Assembly: GCA_013398295.1 (NCBI GenBank)
Contig: VZSF01006978.1
Coordinates: 1-64,000, forward strand
From: Chionis minor
Lineage: Eukaryota; Chordata; Aves; Charadriiformes; Chionididae
DNA: 64,000 nucleotides
Direction: 5' to 3'
Both the position numbers and the translations under genes were made by a program. Below the pieces are notes generated by a model that made no database searches, was not told where the DNA came from, and worked only from the letters and a program-made list of their open reading frames with translations. The number at the start of each line of letters is the position of its first letter. Within the stretch, counting starts at the first letter, position 1. Below, one piece after another: positions 12,801 to 25,439 of the stretch.

Positions 12801-14187
12801 GTCACTGACTTTTATTATTACCTTGCAGAAAGAGAAAAGGACAGGATAAACCCCATCTTGGGTCAGGACTGGTGATGCCAGTAACCAAACACGTATCTTT
12901 AACCAGGCTGGGATGAAGTTATGAATTTGCAAATACCTGCACTGTGGGTCAGAGGCATCTTGAGAAGCTATATTTTTTCCTACTTTATGATGAATGCTTA
13001 AAAAAACTAAAATAAAATATATGCTCTGATATATGCATTGCAGAAGTAAAATCCTTCTGCTCCTTTTGCAGCATTTAAAATCTATTAATTGCACAGATGT
13101 ATCTAATAATGTAGTGGAGCTGTTGGATTTACCTTAATTGCACTATTGAAAGCCATATATACTGTGCATACACTATTTTGCAAGCAATCCATAGAGCATC
13201 TGAAGGCCTTTAATAGCCTTCATAAAGATTAATAATAAAATATGTGAAGTATAAGTTACCATGAAAATTGCAGAGGAAAATGGTGACTTGTGTATTTTAA
13301 ATGAAGTAGCTTACATGTATGTTACTGTGTTACTTACATTCACTTAGCAATTTATTGAAAAGTTACATGTAAGGGTTAGATACCCCGACGGGTTAATGCA
13401 CTAGCTTTTCACATCAGAAGACTGAAGTCAAATTTGATTTTGTCTGTGAGTTGGATTTTGGTATGTTCCACTTCTTAATGAATCTTTCAGGCAGCAAAAC
13501 TAAGACAGAGTTTGGTATAATTCATCAGAATTAACCTTTCCTGCCCAGGAGGAATCCAGGAAAAGTGTATCTGAGGCCACAGAAGAGGTTGCAATGGAAA
13601 AGCTAAACTGCAAAGCTTCTATCTGACCAGTTACGCCTTTAATGTTATTAAGCAAATAAAAAGTAATTCACTAAGTTGCTGCTATGAGCGTTATTCCAGA
13701 GCCAGTAATGGACTGGCGATAACAGACAGTCCTTTTTATCCTTAACTGAAAGACCAGGGAATGTGATTATCTGTAATTACGTACACATCTCACTGTGCAG
13801 CACCAGAAAGAGATCCCAAGTCAGCCCCAGGCTGGCTAGATCCAGTGCTTTTAGACACGTGTACACTTGCGTAGATTCATGTGTCCTTTCTGGGCAGGGA
13901 AGCTATACCCTGTCTGCATCATCTCCGTTTGGCACTGCGCTCGGCTGTGTTGGGGACACCTGCCTGATCAGCGCCTCCGCAGGAATTTCTTCTACAGGGC
14001 TGGAATGCACCAGTGTAAACCAGCGGTGACTCCAGAAGCTAATTTAACTGGTTTCTTTAAAAAACAGAAAGGTAAAAAAGGTTTACATTTGTAAACAACA
14101 GCTTTCAATCTGTAACTGTGCCTTTCACTGTCTTAATACTCACCTTTTTTTTTTAACATTTTGTTTTGGAACAATCTTTCAATGCAG
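9900..14187. other. Gene-free stretch (possible intron)
   Basis: Unique DNA between two plus-strand exon candidates. It contains a perfect 9-bp inverted repeat with a 6-nt loop (12,712-12,735) ending beside an E-box-like CACGTG, and a short 'ctaccagt' duplication near 12,560. Exon-like signals near 12,830-12,920 and open frames in the slightly GC-richer 13.77-14.09 kb region were examined without a convincing result. Confidence 0.45.
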
Positions 14188-14358
14188 GGTAGCAGAAAGT
14201 CATTGTGGATCTACCTTCGCCATCTCGGTGGTATGAAACTTCCTTCAAGGGTCAGGGATACGGTTCTGCCCCTGGCTCCCCAAAGTCAAGCTAACCAGCC
14301 TCTTGCCTACGGCACAAGAAAAGTGTCTGCTTGGAGTTTGAATCAGCAGAGTGGATGA
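14188..14358 (+). CDS. Candidate terminal coding exon, product unrecognised
   Basis: A long pyrimidine-rich tract (14,145-14,180) leads into aatgcag, an excellent acceptor. From there a phase-0 frame runs 56 codons to TGA at 14,356. An AATAAA hexamer follows at 14,427-14,432, the spacing expected of a short 3' untranslated region. The segment has several CpGs that its AT-rich surroundings mostly lack. The translation is basic (GSRKSLWIYLRHLGG near the start) and matches no family I know. The phase agrees with the 9.7 kb candidate, which would make the pair the 3' end of a plus-strand gene. This is inference from signals only. Confidence 0.3.
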   Translation, partial: GSRKSLWIYLRHLGGMKLPSRVRDTVLPLAPQSQANQPLAYGTRKVSAWSLNQQSG

Positions 14359-14426
14359 GACCAACTCACATGCACAGAAGCTGATTGATGAAGCATGATG
14401 CATCCCTTAATTAAGCAGAAGCTACT

Positions 14427-14432
14427 AATAAA
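14427..14432 (+). terminator. Polyadenylation signal AATAAA after candidate terminal exon
   Basis: Canonical AATAAA 69 nt past the in-frame stop of the 14.2 kb candidate exon. The hexamer is common in AT-rich DNA, so its weight comes only from its position. Confidence 0.25.
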
Positions 14433-14680
14433 AATGAACTTACGGGATGATTTGTGTGATTCTTGCAAGGCAGCCATATGTGCCGCGCACTGGTAGTGGG
14501 AAAGGGTGATATGCAGCTGATGCTGGGAAACTACAAAAGAGGAAACTTGTTAAGAGAGGCAGTTTAGGTGCTGTCACTACTTCAGGGCAATCCATAATTA
14601 ATGCCCTTCTCGCTTATCCTTGCTTCTGCGATAAGTTGTTGTCTCCTCCCTCTCTGCACCCTTTCAGCATTAGTCCTCAC

Positions 14681-14785
14681 CATCACTGCTGCTCCCACAA
14701 CTGCCTCTTTTTTTGCTTCTTCTTTAGCTGTGACTGCAGCATTTGGGGGATAAAATTCCTTGAATCTGCACATCTGTTCCCTTTC
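14681..14785 (-). CDS. Candidate internal coding exon, product unrecognised
   Basis: On the minus strand, an acceptor (tttatagctcacag) opens a 105-nt, 35-codon phase-0 frame ending GTGATG before gtgagg, a good donor. The translation begins EREQMCRFKEFYPP and continues with an alanine/lysine/glutamate-rich helix-like segment. The phase fits the 49.2 kb exon, which also ends in phase 0, so this could be a downstream exon of the same minus-strand gene. However, 34 kb separate them, and the purine-rich composition makes chance open frames likely. The acceptor tract is not strongly pyrimidine-rich. Confidence 0.25.
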
Positions 14786-15708
14786 CTGTGAGCTATAAAC
14801 ATGTGTTTGCCTCAGCAAACCTTCACAACTGTAGGGGTCCAGATGCCTCTTCCTGTGCTTGTCTACAGCGCTTCACTGCAGCATTTTCCTAGGGAGGTGA
14901 GTAGGAGCACACTTGGCGGGTGGGATCAGGAGGAGGCTCCTGAAAGCCATCTTCTCCATGCCGTTGGCCAGCTGCAGTTGCCTTACCTACGTATGCAGTT
15001 CACCTCTTGAAGATCCAAACTAGTTTTAGTAAGATGGTACAACCTTGTAGGGTCGCACTGCCAACTAAACAACTAAGTAACAGCCTGGAGGTCAGGACGT
15101 TGTGAAAACGTGGCAACACGGTCTTGGTTACTGGCCATGGTCTGCAAAAATTCCTGCTGCGAGCCAGAGATACAAGCACAGAATTTAAAGGGAGAAGCGA
15201 TGTGTGACGCTTGTATCCTCAAGCTCCCCACTCCATATGTCTGAGAATTAAAACATTACTTCCAGATGTACGTTCCTTTAACAAGCTGAAGAAAACCGAC
15301 TCTTTCACCTCATTTTCTTGGGGGACATGATAATCTCTTCATGCAAATAAATATTCTTTTTCTGCAACTGTCCGCAGTGAAAAACAGTGAAGATATCCCT
15401 TCTTCAATATATTTGGTCAGCCTTTACTAAAACCATTCCGGAAATGAGTGGCTAGGCAAGAGTTCTGTAGGAAAGGAACATTAATTTAACACAAATCAAC
15501 AAAGACAAACCTTAGGAAAAAAGCAAGCCTCCTACCAGGACACATAACAGGAATGTCGTCCATAAGACATATGATACAGTCCTTTCATTCTCCTGAGCAC
15601 AGCTAAGAGTGCAGCTCTAATGTTCAGTTTCTGATGTCACCTTTGAGAGAGACGTAATCCTAATAAAGGGAAACCAAGTGATCAGAAGTCTAAATGGGGA
15701 GAAAATGA

Positions 15709-16061
15709 AAGAACTGAGATTGCTTGGCCTGGGCGGGGGGAAGGCAAAAAAGAGCAGAGAAACATAAGAGTGTTTTACTCCATGCCCTTGGTCAAAAGAA
15801 CAAAAACCAGCAAGTTTCAATTGGAGCAATGGCGATTCAGACTTAAACATTAGGAAAAACTTTCAACCAACAAGGATAGTTAAACACCAGAATAGATTGC
15901 CTAGGGATGTTTTGGAATCTCTGTGATTGGAGCTTTATAAGAACAGGTTAGACAAACATCTGTCAGGAATGATTTAGGTATAGTTGATCTTGCCTTGGGG
16001 TAGGGGGATGAACTAAACGACCTCTAAAGGTTCCTTTCAGCCCTCTTTCCTACGATTCTAT
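15709..16061 (+). mobile_element. CR1 LINE, 3' end, old copy
   Basis: The plus strand shows the CR1 3' region in order: 'gagattgcttggcctgg', 'cattaggaaaaactttc', 'agattgcctagggatgttttggaatctc', 'aagaacaggttagacaaacatctgtcaggaatg', then a final 'cctctaaaggttcctttcagccct..tacgattctat' tail. It is 5'-truncated, as CR1 copies usually are, and well diverged. The 5' boundary is approximate. It has no intact coding capacity. Confidence 0.85.
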
Positions 16062-19000
16062 AAAAAATACAGAAAATGATTGCATGTAGAATTGAGTTTG
16101 GCACCTTTTAGTAAACCTCATTGTTTCTGCTTTTCTGTTGTCCGCTTTGCAGTTCAGCTATGCTGAAGACTGCAGGTTTCAACAAGAATTTTAAAAAGCT
16201 GTTTGATGCCAAATAATGCTCTGGTTCTTTTACACTGTTACATTTAATTAGGGTTTCTAATTAATCTTCTCTGTGTATTACACTATATCCAGCCATCAAT
16301 GTTAATAAAATCTTTGCTTGGTTTAAAGAGTCTCTGAAAGTTTTCATTTGGAAAGTGAGACCATCTGGCCTCCCTACCTCACTAGGACTGGATTCTGGGT
16401 AAAGTGCGCTCCATCTGTTTCTGAGATTCATGTACATATTACAGAGGAAAGTGTGTTGGGGCAAGGCTGAGGAGGGATTTCATTGCCAAGATAGCTGAAA
16501 TATAGTCAGATCTGTCTCGAGAAACTCTTTAATATTCTCGAGGCAAAAAATAAACAAATTTCCTTTTCAAAATGTTCTCAACATCTCTTCGGAGACGGGT
16601 TGTTTATTGCTTCCTGTTGTGTGAGGTGAAGTCTTCCACTGAGGATACACGTCAATTCTGAACGTGTTCAGTATAAAATATTGAAACAGTAATCCCTGTT
16701 TTACACTGGGGTTCCTGAGAAAGATTCTTCAGCCTACACTGGATATTGCTGAGGTGTCCCCAACAAAGATGTAATACCGGGAGCTATGAAAGTGTGCTGC
16801 TGACAGACAGCACGGCAGTGCGGAGCAAGCCCATGTATTTAAACACAGTTTGTGAGCTAGGACGAGCTCGGTCCCACCTGCTTGTTCATGCTTTTGTATG
16901 CCCTTAGTACCCCACATATGATGTCTGGCACCTCCTTGACTTTATCAAATAAGCAAATCAAACGCTTTGATTTACTAAACAAGCTTTGCGAGTGGGAGTT
17001 TTGGCAGCTGTAATGCTTCCCCAGCTGTGGTTATAAGGTGACTTTTTAAAAGGACCGTCCATCCAGAGGGCTAGATTTCCCAGTCTTCTCCCCTTACTCT
17101 GTACACAGTGAGGTATTTGGAGTTACGATGTGGTTGAAGCCCCTGTGATCTGGGTTCTGCTCCAGCCATAGCACAAGCTTCCTCTTAGTCTCTGCCCTCA
17201 TCCTGTTACTTAAAGAAGACATAAAGTGGTAATGGGGAGGTGGCAGTCACACCCAACTATCTAACTGGCAACAGATTATTATTTTATCATTTTAGGCTCA
17301 TTCCCATCTTTCTGTTCTGGTTTGGATTGGGTGATATTATAAAGATCCTGGGAATTGCTGTCCATACGAAATTTTGCATCAGTCACAGATTTCTGTCCAT
17401 CACTGGGTGAAGGTCCAGAGTCAACAGAATATTTCCCATTGCATTTTGATCAGAACAAGTTGTAAGCTTTCATTGCTATTGAATTTAAATCCTATTTCTT
17501 ATTTGACCTTGAACCACAAACTATACATTGACATTTAACAGGAATATCATGTTTCCAGGACTTTTTGCATGCATGCATTAGACTGCATGCATGGAAAAAT
17601 GCCATATCCTCTTGGGTTCTCATTCTTCTTGACTGAAACCCATGGAGACCCAGGGACGCGCAAAAAACTTTGAATATTAAAACCATTTCATTAAAAACTA
17701 CCATGGGTATGTGTAATTTCTTCCTCTTTTTAATGTGTCCTGGTTGTGTTCACGTGTTCTTTAGAAAACAGAAAAAAAGAAAAAAAAAAAAAAGCAGAAG
17801 GATAGTTTCAAAAGGGAAAAGTATGACAATTCAGCTCCTGGATGCGAAGAACCATTAGCTATGACTTGGTTTCCTTAGTGTAGCCATTTAGAACCTGGAG
17901 AAGATAACAGTGACTTTCATTGATACTGGCAGATTTATGGGGCCATCATTAAAAAAGAACAAAGTGGCCTTGATCAATGTTTTCAATGGATGAGGTACAT
18001 ACTTGCTTTCCATCAATATCAGACATGCATCACTACTTTTCCTGCCTGTTCTTTTTTTGAGAAAAGATATAAATTGTGACCAAGGGAAGACTAGCTCTTT
18101 TCCTGAGGCTCTCTGTTATACTTTTTGGTGTAACAGACAGAGTTCTGCACAAAAATTTGTTCTGCTCCACACCTTCCTCTTTTCCGATAGGTTCCACTTC
18201 AGGTCTCTAAATAAAGATTTGGATTATTTGGTCACCAGTAGCACCATCTTTGTATTTTGCAAAAAATCAACACAATCATTTCCTTTGAGACATGAAAATA
18301 CAAATTGTATCTGTCTTAGAATCCATCACTGAGTAACAAATACAAGCAGGCTCCATTATCAGAAGGGGCATCGCTAGGATCACAAAGATGAATAGATTAT
18401 TTTCAGATTCGAATTCCAGTTGATGACATAGAAATAAATTCTCACTTTCTATAACATTGTTGTTTTTAAATTCAGCTCTGTCAAAAAAAAAAAAAAAATT
18501 AAGAGTATCCAATTTTGCAAACACTTTGAGCAACCCATCAAAGGCTTTGTGACGGAGACCTATAAAACATAAATCTACTACTTCTGATGTTCCAGGACTG
18601 GTTCAAAGCAAGTGGTACCAAACAGCTTCTGAATAGTCCCAGTAAACCAAGGCAGACAGGATTAGGTCCACAACTGGGATCCTGACCAGCGATAACCCTC
18701 ATCACTCCTGTGACTTACTGCCCTCCTCAGCTGACAATTTCCTTCCCCCTTCCGCTTGGTGCCCCATCACAGTCCCACTACCAAAGAGGAAAACATACCT
18801 TCTGCATTAATTTCCTTGGGAGCCGCATGTAATTCCAGGCTCTTACATCGTTTTTTTCTGAATTAAACTATTGCACTGCCTATTGTGTAAGGCTGTGTTC
18901 TGGCAACTAAGTTTCTAATGCTTACTGAAATATGGGGCTATGCTATCTGCACTGTTCTTCCATGTGTTTTAGAGTACAGAATTGGCTTCCATCTGTATTT

Positions 19001-22000
19001 TAGAGTGCAAAATCATCTGTGCAGAAGTTGAGAAGAACTGAAGAGATAGTCATACGAAGCAACTAAGTTGTGAATGGTCGCCATAGTCCTGTTTTGTCAG
19101 TGAACTGGTGTCCTGTGAATGCCATTTCAAACTACACCGTTTCATTTCACCTTTCAGTTCCTTGTAAGTGTTCTTACACCCCAGGCATGTTCAGGTCTGG
19201 AGTAGGACAAATATTCTATAACCACGGTCATAGTCTACTCAGGAACCTGTTGGACATGACCAGGAGAGCATTTCTATGAATTTCAAATATCTATTGTAAA
19301 GCCATATTTCCTTGTTATAAAATTGTGAGTACTTTCAAAGTCCCTTTGCCCTCTTTAATTACTTTCTCTTGTCAGAGAAGATGAGTCGGTTGTTTCTAAG
19401 ATTATTCACTTATAAATTCTGCATAGAAAGTGCCAAGACCTATCCCCCTAGTCCTTGCTTCTAACTTCTAGATAGCAATAAAATATTTAATATTTGAATT
19501 GATTTGTTAATTCTGTGTGACAATCTGAGTAACAGATGTATCAGCTAAATGTGTTCTTGCTGTGAAGAGACAGTTTATCAACATATTTTGAGAAAACAGC
19601 ATGGCCAAATTCTTTTTATCAGGGTAAAAACTGGGGCAGCCTAGTAGTTTTCAAGCTCAGCAGAAGGTTAGTAATGGCTTGTTCAAGGTGAATCTTCTCT
19701 CACCTATGTTGTAGAGAAAATGTTACCATTATTCTAAAATGTGAGTAATCTGTAATTTATTACTAATTTAGATATGAATTGAAATTATTCAACTCAGTCT
19801 ATCTTTATGTACACGTAACAAGGAGCAAGTCTGAGTCTTTCAGCTCTTTGTATAAGCTTTTCATATTTATAATAGAACTTGATATTCCTCAGGAAGAAGA
19901 ATTGGCACAGACATTGTTATTTTCTTCCCACATGGACATAAACCCACAGTTTTTTAAAAAAAAAAAATTATTAATTCTGGATAGCTGCTGGACTTTGAGA
20001 AAAATATATGAATAACAAAATTATAACAGTAAACATTCACAAGACTGAAACCCAAGTTTCAATTTTTTTAATGTCTTAAATTGTCAGAACAATTTTTTTA
20101 CCCGTGTTAAGACAATCAGCTTTGTAAAAAACTACCCTTTTTTTTTTTTGCCAAGTCTTTATCTGTTCTTAAAAAAGGCTATGATGAAACAACACTTTTT
20201 TCCCAGTTTGTATGCCTTCAGCTACAGCAGCTTTGAAAATCTTTTGCAACTGAACACCTTTACAAGTTTGCCTCTATCTTTCAAATGTGTGAAGAGTGGA
20301 AGCTAAGACCAGTGAGAGTTGAGTGTGCCCTATTGAAATCTGATGATATTGGGAGCAACCAAAATCAAAGAAGAGCCAGAAAAGTGGACGACTGTGATAG
20401 GAGACAGAAATAGAGATATCTGAAAGAGTCAGATTTTACACACTTCACTGCTGGGGATAATATTGTGGGAGACATATGCAAAAATGGTAATACTTTGTGA
20501 ACTTAAATAAATTGTTAGTGTTCAAACCCTCACACATGCCTGCCCGTACTCATAGCTTCTAAAAACCTCCCACAAAAGGGTTATGTTTGCACACTGTGCC
20601 TTGTTGCCTTCTTCAGGACAAATGAGCAAACCCACGTGAAACCTTTCCAGCCAGTGGAGGTCCTCTCCCAGTCCAGATGCAGTGACCTACCTGGTTGCTA
20701 CTGAGCAGCAAAGCACCTACCACATGTACATGTGGAACTATTGTGGCACTGTGAAGTTCACAGCTGGCCATAGATTTATAATTTTTTTCCTTATTATCGT
20801 GAGAAAGATGCAAGTGGGTTAAATATTGATGCAGCAAAACCACCTTGTCCTTTTAGCTACAATTATACTGGAAGAGGAATCATGCAGTCTTCACTGTAAA
20901 AATATAACATTAAAAAAGGAGACAGGCACTTGGAACCCTTTCAAGCATCTTAAAGATTGTTTTTACACTTGTTATAACATCAGTGATTTCTTCTCAGTGC
21001 ATAGTAGCTGTGAAGAATTAAATAAATGGATATATTTTACAAGAAATTAAATACACCGCCAGTGTTCTCACATTACTAGAATATGCTGGCGCTTAAATGG
21101 AAATAAAATCTTCAGATCAACAGGAGCAAATATTCTTATTTTTTAACAAGGAACATCTTGTTATTGCAAATGGTCAGATCTCACCATTTCGTTATGCGTT
21201 TGTGAAGTATAAAGTCATCAAAAACCTTTCCTGATTCTTGGTGTTCAGCAACAGCTGTGAGATATATGACCATGAATAGAAACGAATGAGAGCTAAATCA
21301 TGTGTTAATCATTTCCAGAACTAGGTCACACATAAGCTCTCTCTTGATGCTTACAGACACAGCTGTCTGTCACGGTCATCCTCTTCAACTGTCATTAGAC
21401 TACAAGTGACGAACTAACAAGTTGCAGGAGCTGCGGTACCAAGTATCTGCATAAAAAGTGGTCTCAGTCAGAACTGCTGCCTCCTCGGGGGCAGCAGTGA
21501 ATTTCCAGTTCATTCCTCACCACGGAGATGTGGCTTTGAGTCACCACACTATATATTAAGAGCCAGTGGTTCTTAGTGGCTTGCATAAATCAAGGTGTGA
21601 CTCGTGCCCTTGTCCAGAATAGCCCTTTCTCTTTCTTTTTCCTGTTTGAAGCCTGGATGAAATGTTCCCACTGCTTTCAGTGAATGCCACTGGTTAGATT
21701 TCATAGGGAAGATTGTTTCTATGGTTCTTCCAGTCACTACTTTGCTTGTTTGCCCTGGTTCTTAAACTTGTACTGTCTTTTCCCTTTTTAATTATGTTCC
21801 TTTTCCTTTACATTTCTGCAGCAGTAGCAGCACAGGAGGCTCTCTGTTCTGAATAGGGCACATGAACCATCTTGTGAAACCGTACCAATATCTATCCTCA
21901 CAACACACCCTCCCCAAAAATGTGATGGGCAGGGAGCTGGACAACTTTTTAGGTATATGGAGCCTCGTGCTCTTCTGTATCTAGTTTAACACTGGAACAA

Positions 22001-23049
22001 CTACGTATTTCAGTGGAGTTGTAGCTGATTGTATTGATTGTAAATGACTTTGGAAACAGAACCTAGCAATAGGGATAATTTAAGTAATCATCTGGACTAA
22101 GGAGTACTTACAGATGAAAGTTAAGTTTTAGAAAATATAGCTTTTATTAAATACATTGATGTATTCTGAATGAGATTAAAATATAAGCTTTCAGTTAGAC
22201 CAAAGGTTGCAAAATGTTCATGTTTATGGCACTGTCATATGTGTGTTCAGGGGCCTGGGAAGAAATCAGAAAGACCTTACTGTTCTGAAGAAATGTTTGC
22301 GTGTTGTTTAAAAGCCACCCTGACTGCTTCAGAACACTCCATTTGCTCTGCAGTCCAGAGCAAAAGATTGACGGCAAACCAATTTTTGCCTCGTCTGCAG
22401 ATGGCAACACTTTGTGGTGGAGGAGATACAGGAGCTTATGAGCGAAGGAAATCTTACAGACACAGATTTCTTAAAGATTTGAGGTTTTTATTCCCAATAC
22501 ATCTTCAGCTAGTTTCTGTCAAGGGTTTTTTGTGCCATTATTAGCGTAAAATAGAGGTAGCCTACGTTGCAGGGGAAATGGAGCAAGTGGGAGGAAAAAA
22601 GCAAAAATCAAGCACAGAAACAAAAGCAGGAGTGCGAATGATTCCTAGGAGGTACATGGGAATCCCACCTATCTGGCACACAGCCTTGGGAAACAAGAAT
22701 AATGAAGCCAGCAAATATCTTCTGAAGTAACTAGAGACCCATGTCAGAGTCTGTCTGGTCAGTGTCTGAAACACAGCTGACTACACACTCTTATTCAAAA
22801 CTACTAGGCGTGTGTGAGATTATTATTGCTACAAGAACATAAAGTATGGGCAGTCTGTTTCATATTTTTTACATGCTCTGCATATTTTCTCCTCCTGGCA
22901 GTGATTCATTGGCCCAAATTTTGGTCAAAAAAACCCGCATGGGAAACCCAAGTATAATCCCACTCAAGGGAGATGAGTTACATTAAAGGCACGTTAAAAA
23001 AAAGTTTAGCACCTATTTTGCTTATATATGAGTGATCACAAATTTACAG
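16062..23049. other. Gene-free stretch
   Basis: About 7 kb of AT-rich DNA with A-runs (17,775-17,792; 18,483-18,499), a T-run near 20,140-20,150, an inverted repeat at 17,562-17,599 and a small perfect 8-bp CTCGAGAA inverted repeat near 16,517-16,543. A 59-nt minus-strand exon-like segment at 18,799-18,857 is recorded among the findings. No recognised gene or RNA. Confidence 0.45.
17562..17599. repeat. Inverted repeat with 16-bp arms
   Basis: Arms tttttgcatgcatgca and tgcatgcatggaaaaa (one mismatch) flank a 6-nt loop, so the DNA or its transcript could fold into a strong hairpin. The core is alternating purine-pyrimidine GCATGCATGCA. No mobile-element family is recognised. It could be a chance expansion of a GCAT repeat. 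Confidence 0.6.
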
Positions 23050-23182
23050 TTCTACTTTCTTTCTTTCTTTATTTATTTATTTATTTCTCTCTCTCTCTTT
23101 CTCGCTTTCTTTCTCTCTGTTTCTCTCTCTCTCGCTCTCTTTCCTTATTTCTCTCTTTCCTTCTTTCCTTCTCTCTTTCTGT
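23050..23182. repeat. Pyrimidine-rich microsatellite (TTTC/TTTA/CTCT)
   Basis: About 130 bases almost free of G, built from ttct, ttta and ctct units. It generates a spurious serine/leucine/phenylalanine-rich open frame on the plus strand. Such homopyrimidine tracts can adopt triplex structures. Its length is likely variable. Confidence 0.8.
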
Positions 23183-24725
23183 TTACTACCACTGAATACC
23201 TCAGACTTTTATAAATCTGAAGAAGAGATGATAACCTGGAAGAATAGTTGTCAGCAGAAAATGATACGGTGGAATCAAATGAAGCACGCGGACAACGAAC
23301 CACCACAAGGCCATGTTACAAACTTAAAAAGTGATAAGGAAACTAACCCTGGCCTCACCTTCTTCTCACAATAGCACACAAGGAGCATGTCTTTGTAATT
23401 TATAAGCACCACCCCTCTCTAAAAACATCGTGAGGTGAGCATGCACAGACTGCAATTGCAATTGCCCCTTATTTGTACCATGAGCAGAGATACAGGATGT
23501 GGAAGGTTGGGTTTTTGATGTTGTTAAATATCTTAACCCAAAACAAAAACAACCTTAACATTCATTAAACAGCATAAAGTAGTCAAGAGTAAGAAAGAGG
23601 GTTCAGTCTGGGATAATTCTAATCTGGTTTATACATGTTATCACCTGTTATAGAAGTCTGAACTTGCATTTGAGGATGCGATCATGTCACACATACAGTA
23701 GCACCAACGAATGAAATTTTTTTCAACTAAATGTTGTATGTGTGGAGTCTCAATGTTTTTTTGTGAAGTGCCCAAGTGATTTATCTCAACGGATTTCTGC
23801 GTTTAGGAATTTCTTAACCAAAAGATTCTCAGAGGAAACAGTTTAATGCAAACTCTCAATATGTCACATTTTGGCAGTGATTGCTTAATGCAGCAGTGCA
23901 CTAATGAATTGCTCCACTGCATCCTCTGATCATGAATATGAATCGGAGTACTATAAACTGAACTCAATGTACTGATAAGTGACTGTATCTGATTGTGCCA
24001 GCAGCCAGATGATTTTCTCATTAATGAGCTGAACTATTAAAAGATGGAAGAATACGAAGCCAAGCCAGCTTTGCATTGTCTGAGATTCTTTGCTGATATT
24101 TTTCCAGGCCTACCAGAAACCTTTGTCGACTAGTAAAAGAAAATTCACCCAAAAAAAAAAAATGTTTTACAAAGGCAGTTAAGACAAATAAAAGCTTCAA
24201 GGTTCAGATTCTGTTTCTGATTACACGGGTGTGATCCCTCTGTGGTTGTAGTGTTTCTGTTTTAATATGGGGTAATCCAGATTTTAAAATTAAGGAATTA
24301 TGCACATCCTCTACTTTTCAGTCTCTGATATTCTGAGCATAGGAGCCCATGGCTGCCAGTAAAAGCAGAGCTCCTCACCCTTCCAGCAAACTCTACTATG
24401 CAGAACTCCTAAATTCATTACATTGAGGATCATGGATTTATGAAAGGCAAGTTGCAAACACATCCTGTGGAGCAAAAGTGTACTGTTAGAAACATTTTTT
24501 TTAATTTTGATGCTTTCAGAGTCTTATTCAATGCCAAACATTGGTACGTCAAACTCCATTATTGTTTCCAAGCATCACCATTTTCCTTTGCAGTTTAAGT
24601 TAAGGCCACATCTCCGCTGGAGACAAGCTCAATACAATCCAGAATGAGGCATCTAGATCAGTTGCAGAGCTCCTAATGGTTCTAGATCTCTGCTCCTACA
24701 GAAATGCGCAGTGTGGCGTATTTAT

Positions 24726-24747
24726 TAAAAAAAAAAAAAAAAAAANA
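24726..24747. repeat. Poly-A run containing an undetermined base (N)
   Basis: A run of about 20 A's contains the only ambiguous base of the window, at 24,746. This is most likely a sequencing or assembly uncertainty in a homopolymer. No element body is recognised on either side. Confidence 0.7.
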
Positions 24748-25399
24748 GCTGTTACTTGAAAGCTTGTATCGAGATTGGACCAGCAAACTGCAGAGTAAAT
24801 CTGTGGTCAATACTATTATAGCAATTCTGCCTCTAGAGGGCATTACAAGCTAAATGTTTTCTCTGCCAAGTGTCGAGAACATCTTGGCTCAGCCCAGAGG
24901 ACATTTCTTAAATTACCTAAATTAAGAGATTTTCTGTGTTTACAACACCAGCTATGTAGGAGTCAAACAAAATTATTGGACAGGAACACTGAAAGATCCT
25001 TAATCCACTGAGTAACAGCAGATAGTTTTGGTAAGAAAAGATATCACCAGACATTTTCTAATATCCCTGAAAATTCTCATGATGTGATACAGTGTGTGCA
25101 ACTTTTGCACATTGCTGTTCCATTTTAATGACTTTGCCTGCATCCTTTTTATGAGTGCTGTGATCCCCTGTGGTGGTTAAACCTAAAGATCATTGGTCAT
25201 TACCATAGATGCTTTGAATCCTTAGCGCCTGGCATGTAGGTTACTCTATGATCTAAACAAATTGCTCATGTGTCAGTGGACATCAAAGTATTGTGTTCCA
25301 GCTTCTTTATGCATTCAACAAGGATATTTAAGTGACATATCAGAGTTATTCCGTTAGTGAGCTGGTATGACAGATCCTTCTCTGTAAGTCCTGCTTTCT

Positions 25400-25439
25400 A
25401 AAAGTATTTGATAAGCCATTAAAAAGTATTTGATAAGCC
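25400..25439. repeat. 18-bp direct duplication
   Basis: The segment aaaagtatttgataagcc occurs twice, starting at 25,400 and 25,422, with a 4-nt spacer. A small local duplication with no known function. Confidence 0.7.

Noticed and set aside
12834..12917. Minus-strand exon-like segment with acceptor cttcatcccag and donor gtaataat
   Set aside because: Weak donor, two frames open at once, and no protein family resemblance.
23032..23214. Serine/leucine/phenylalanine-rich open frame
   Set aside because: It is the translation of the pyrimidine microsatellite.
23359..23418. 60-nt minus-strand exon-like segment in phase 0 (RGVVLINYKDMLLVCYCEKK)
   Set aside because: Good splice motifs, but the frame is too short to tell from chance and has no supporting composition signal.
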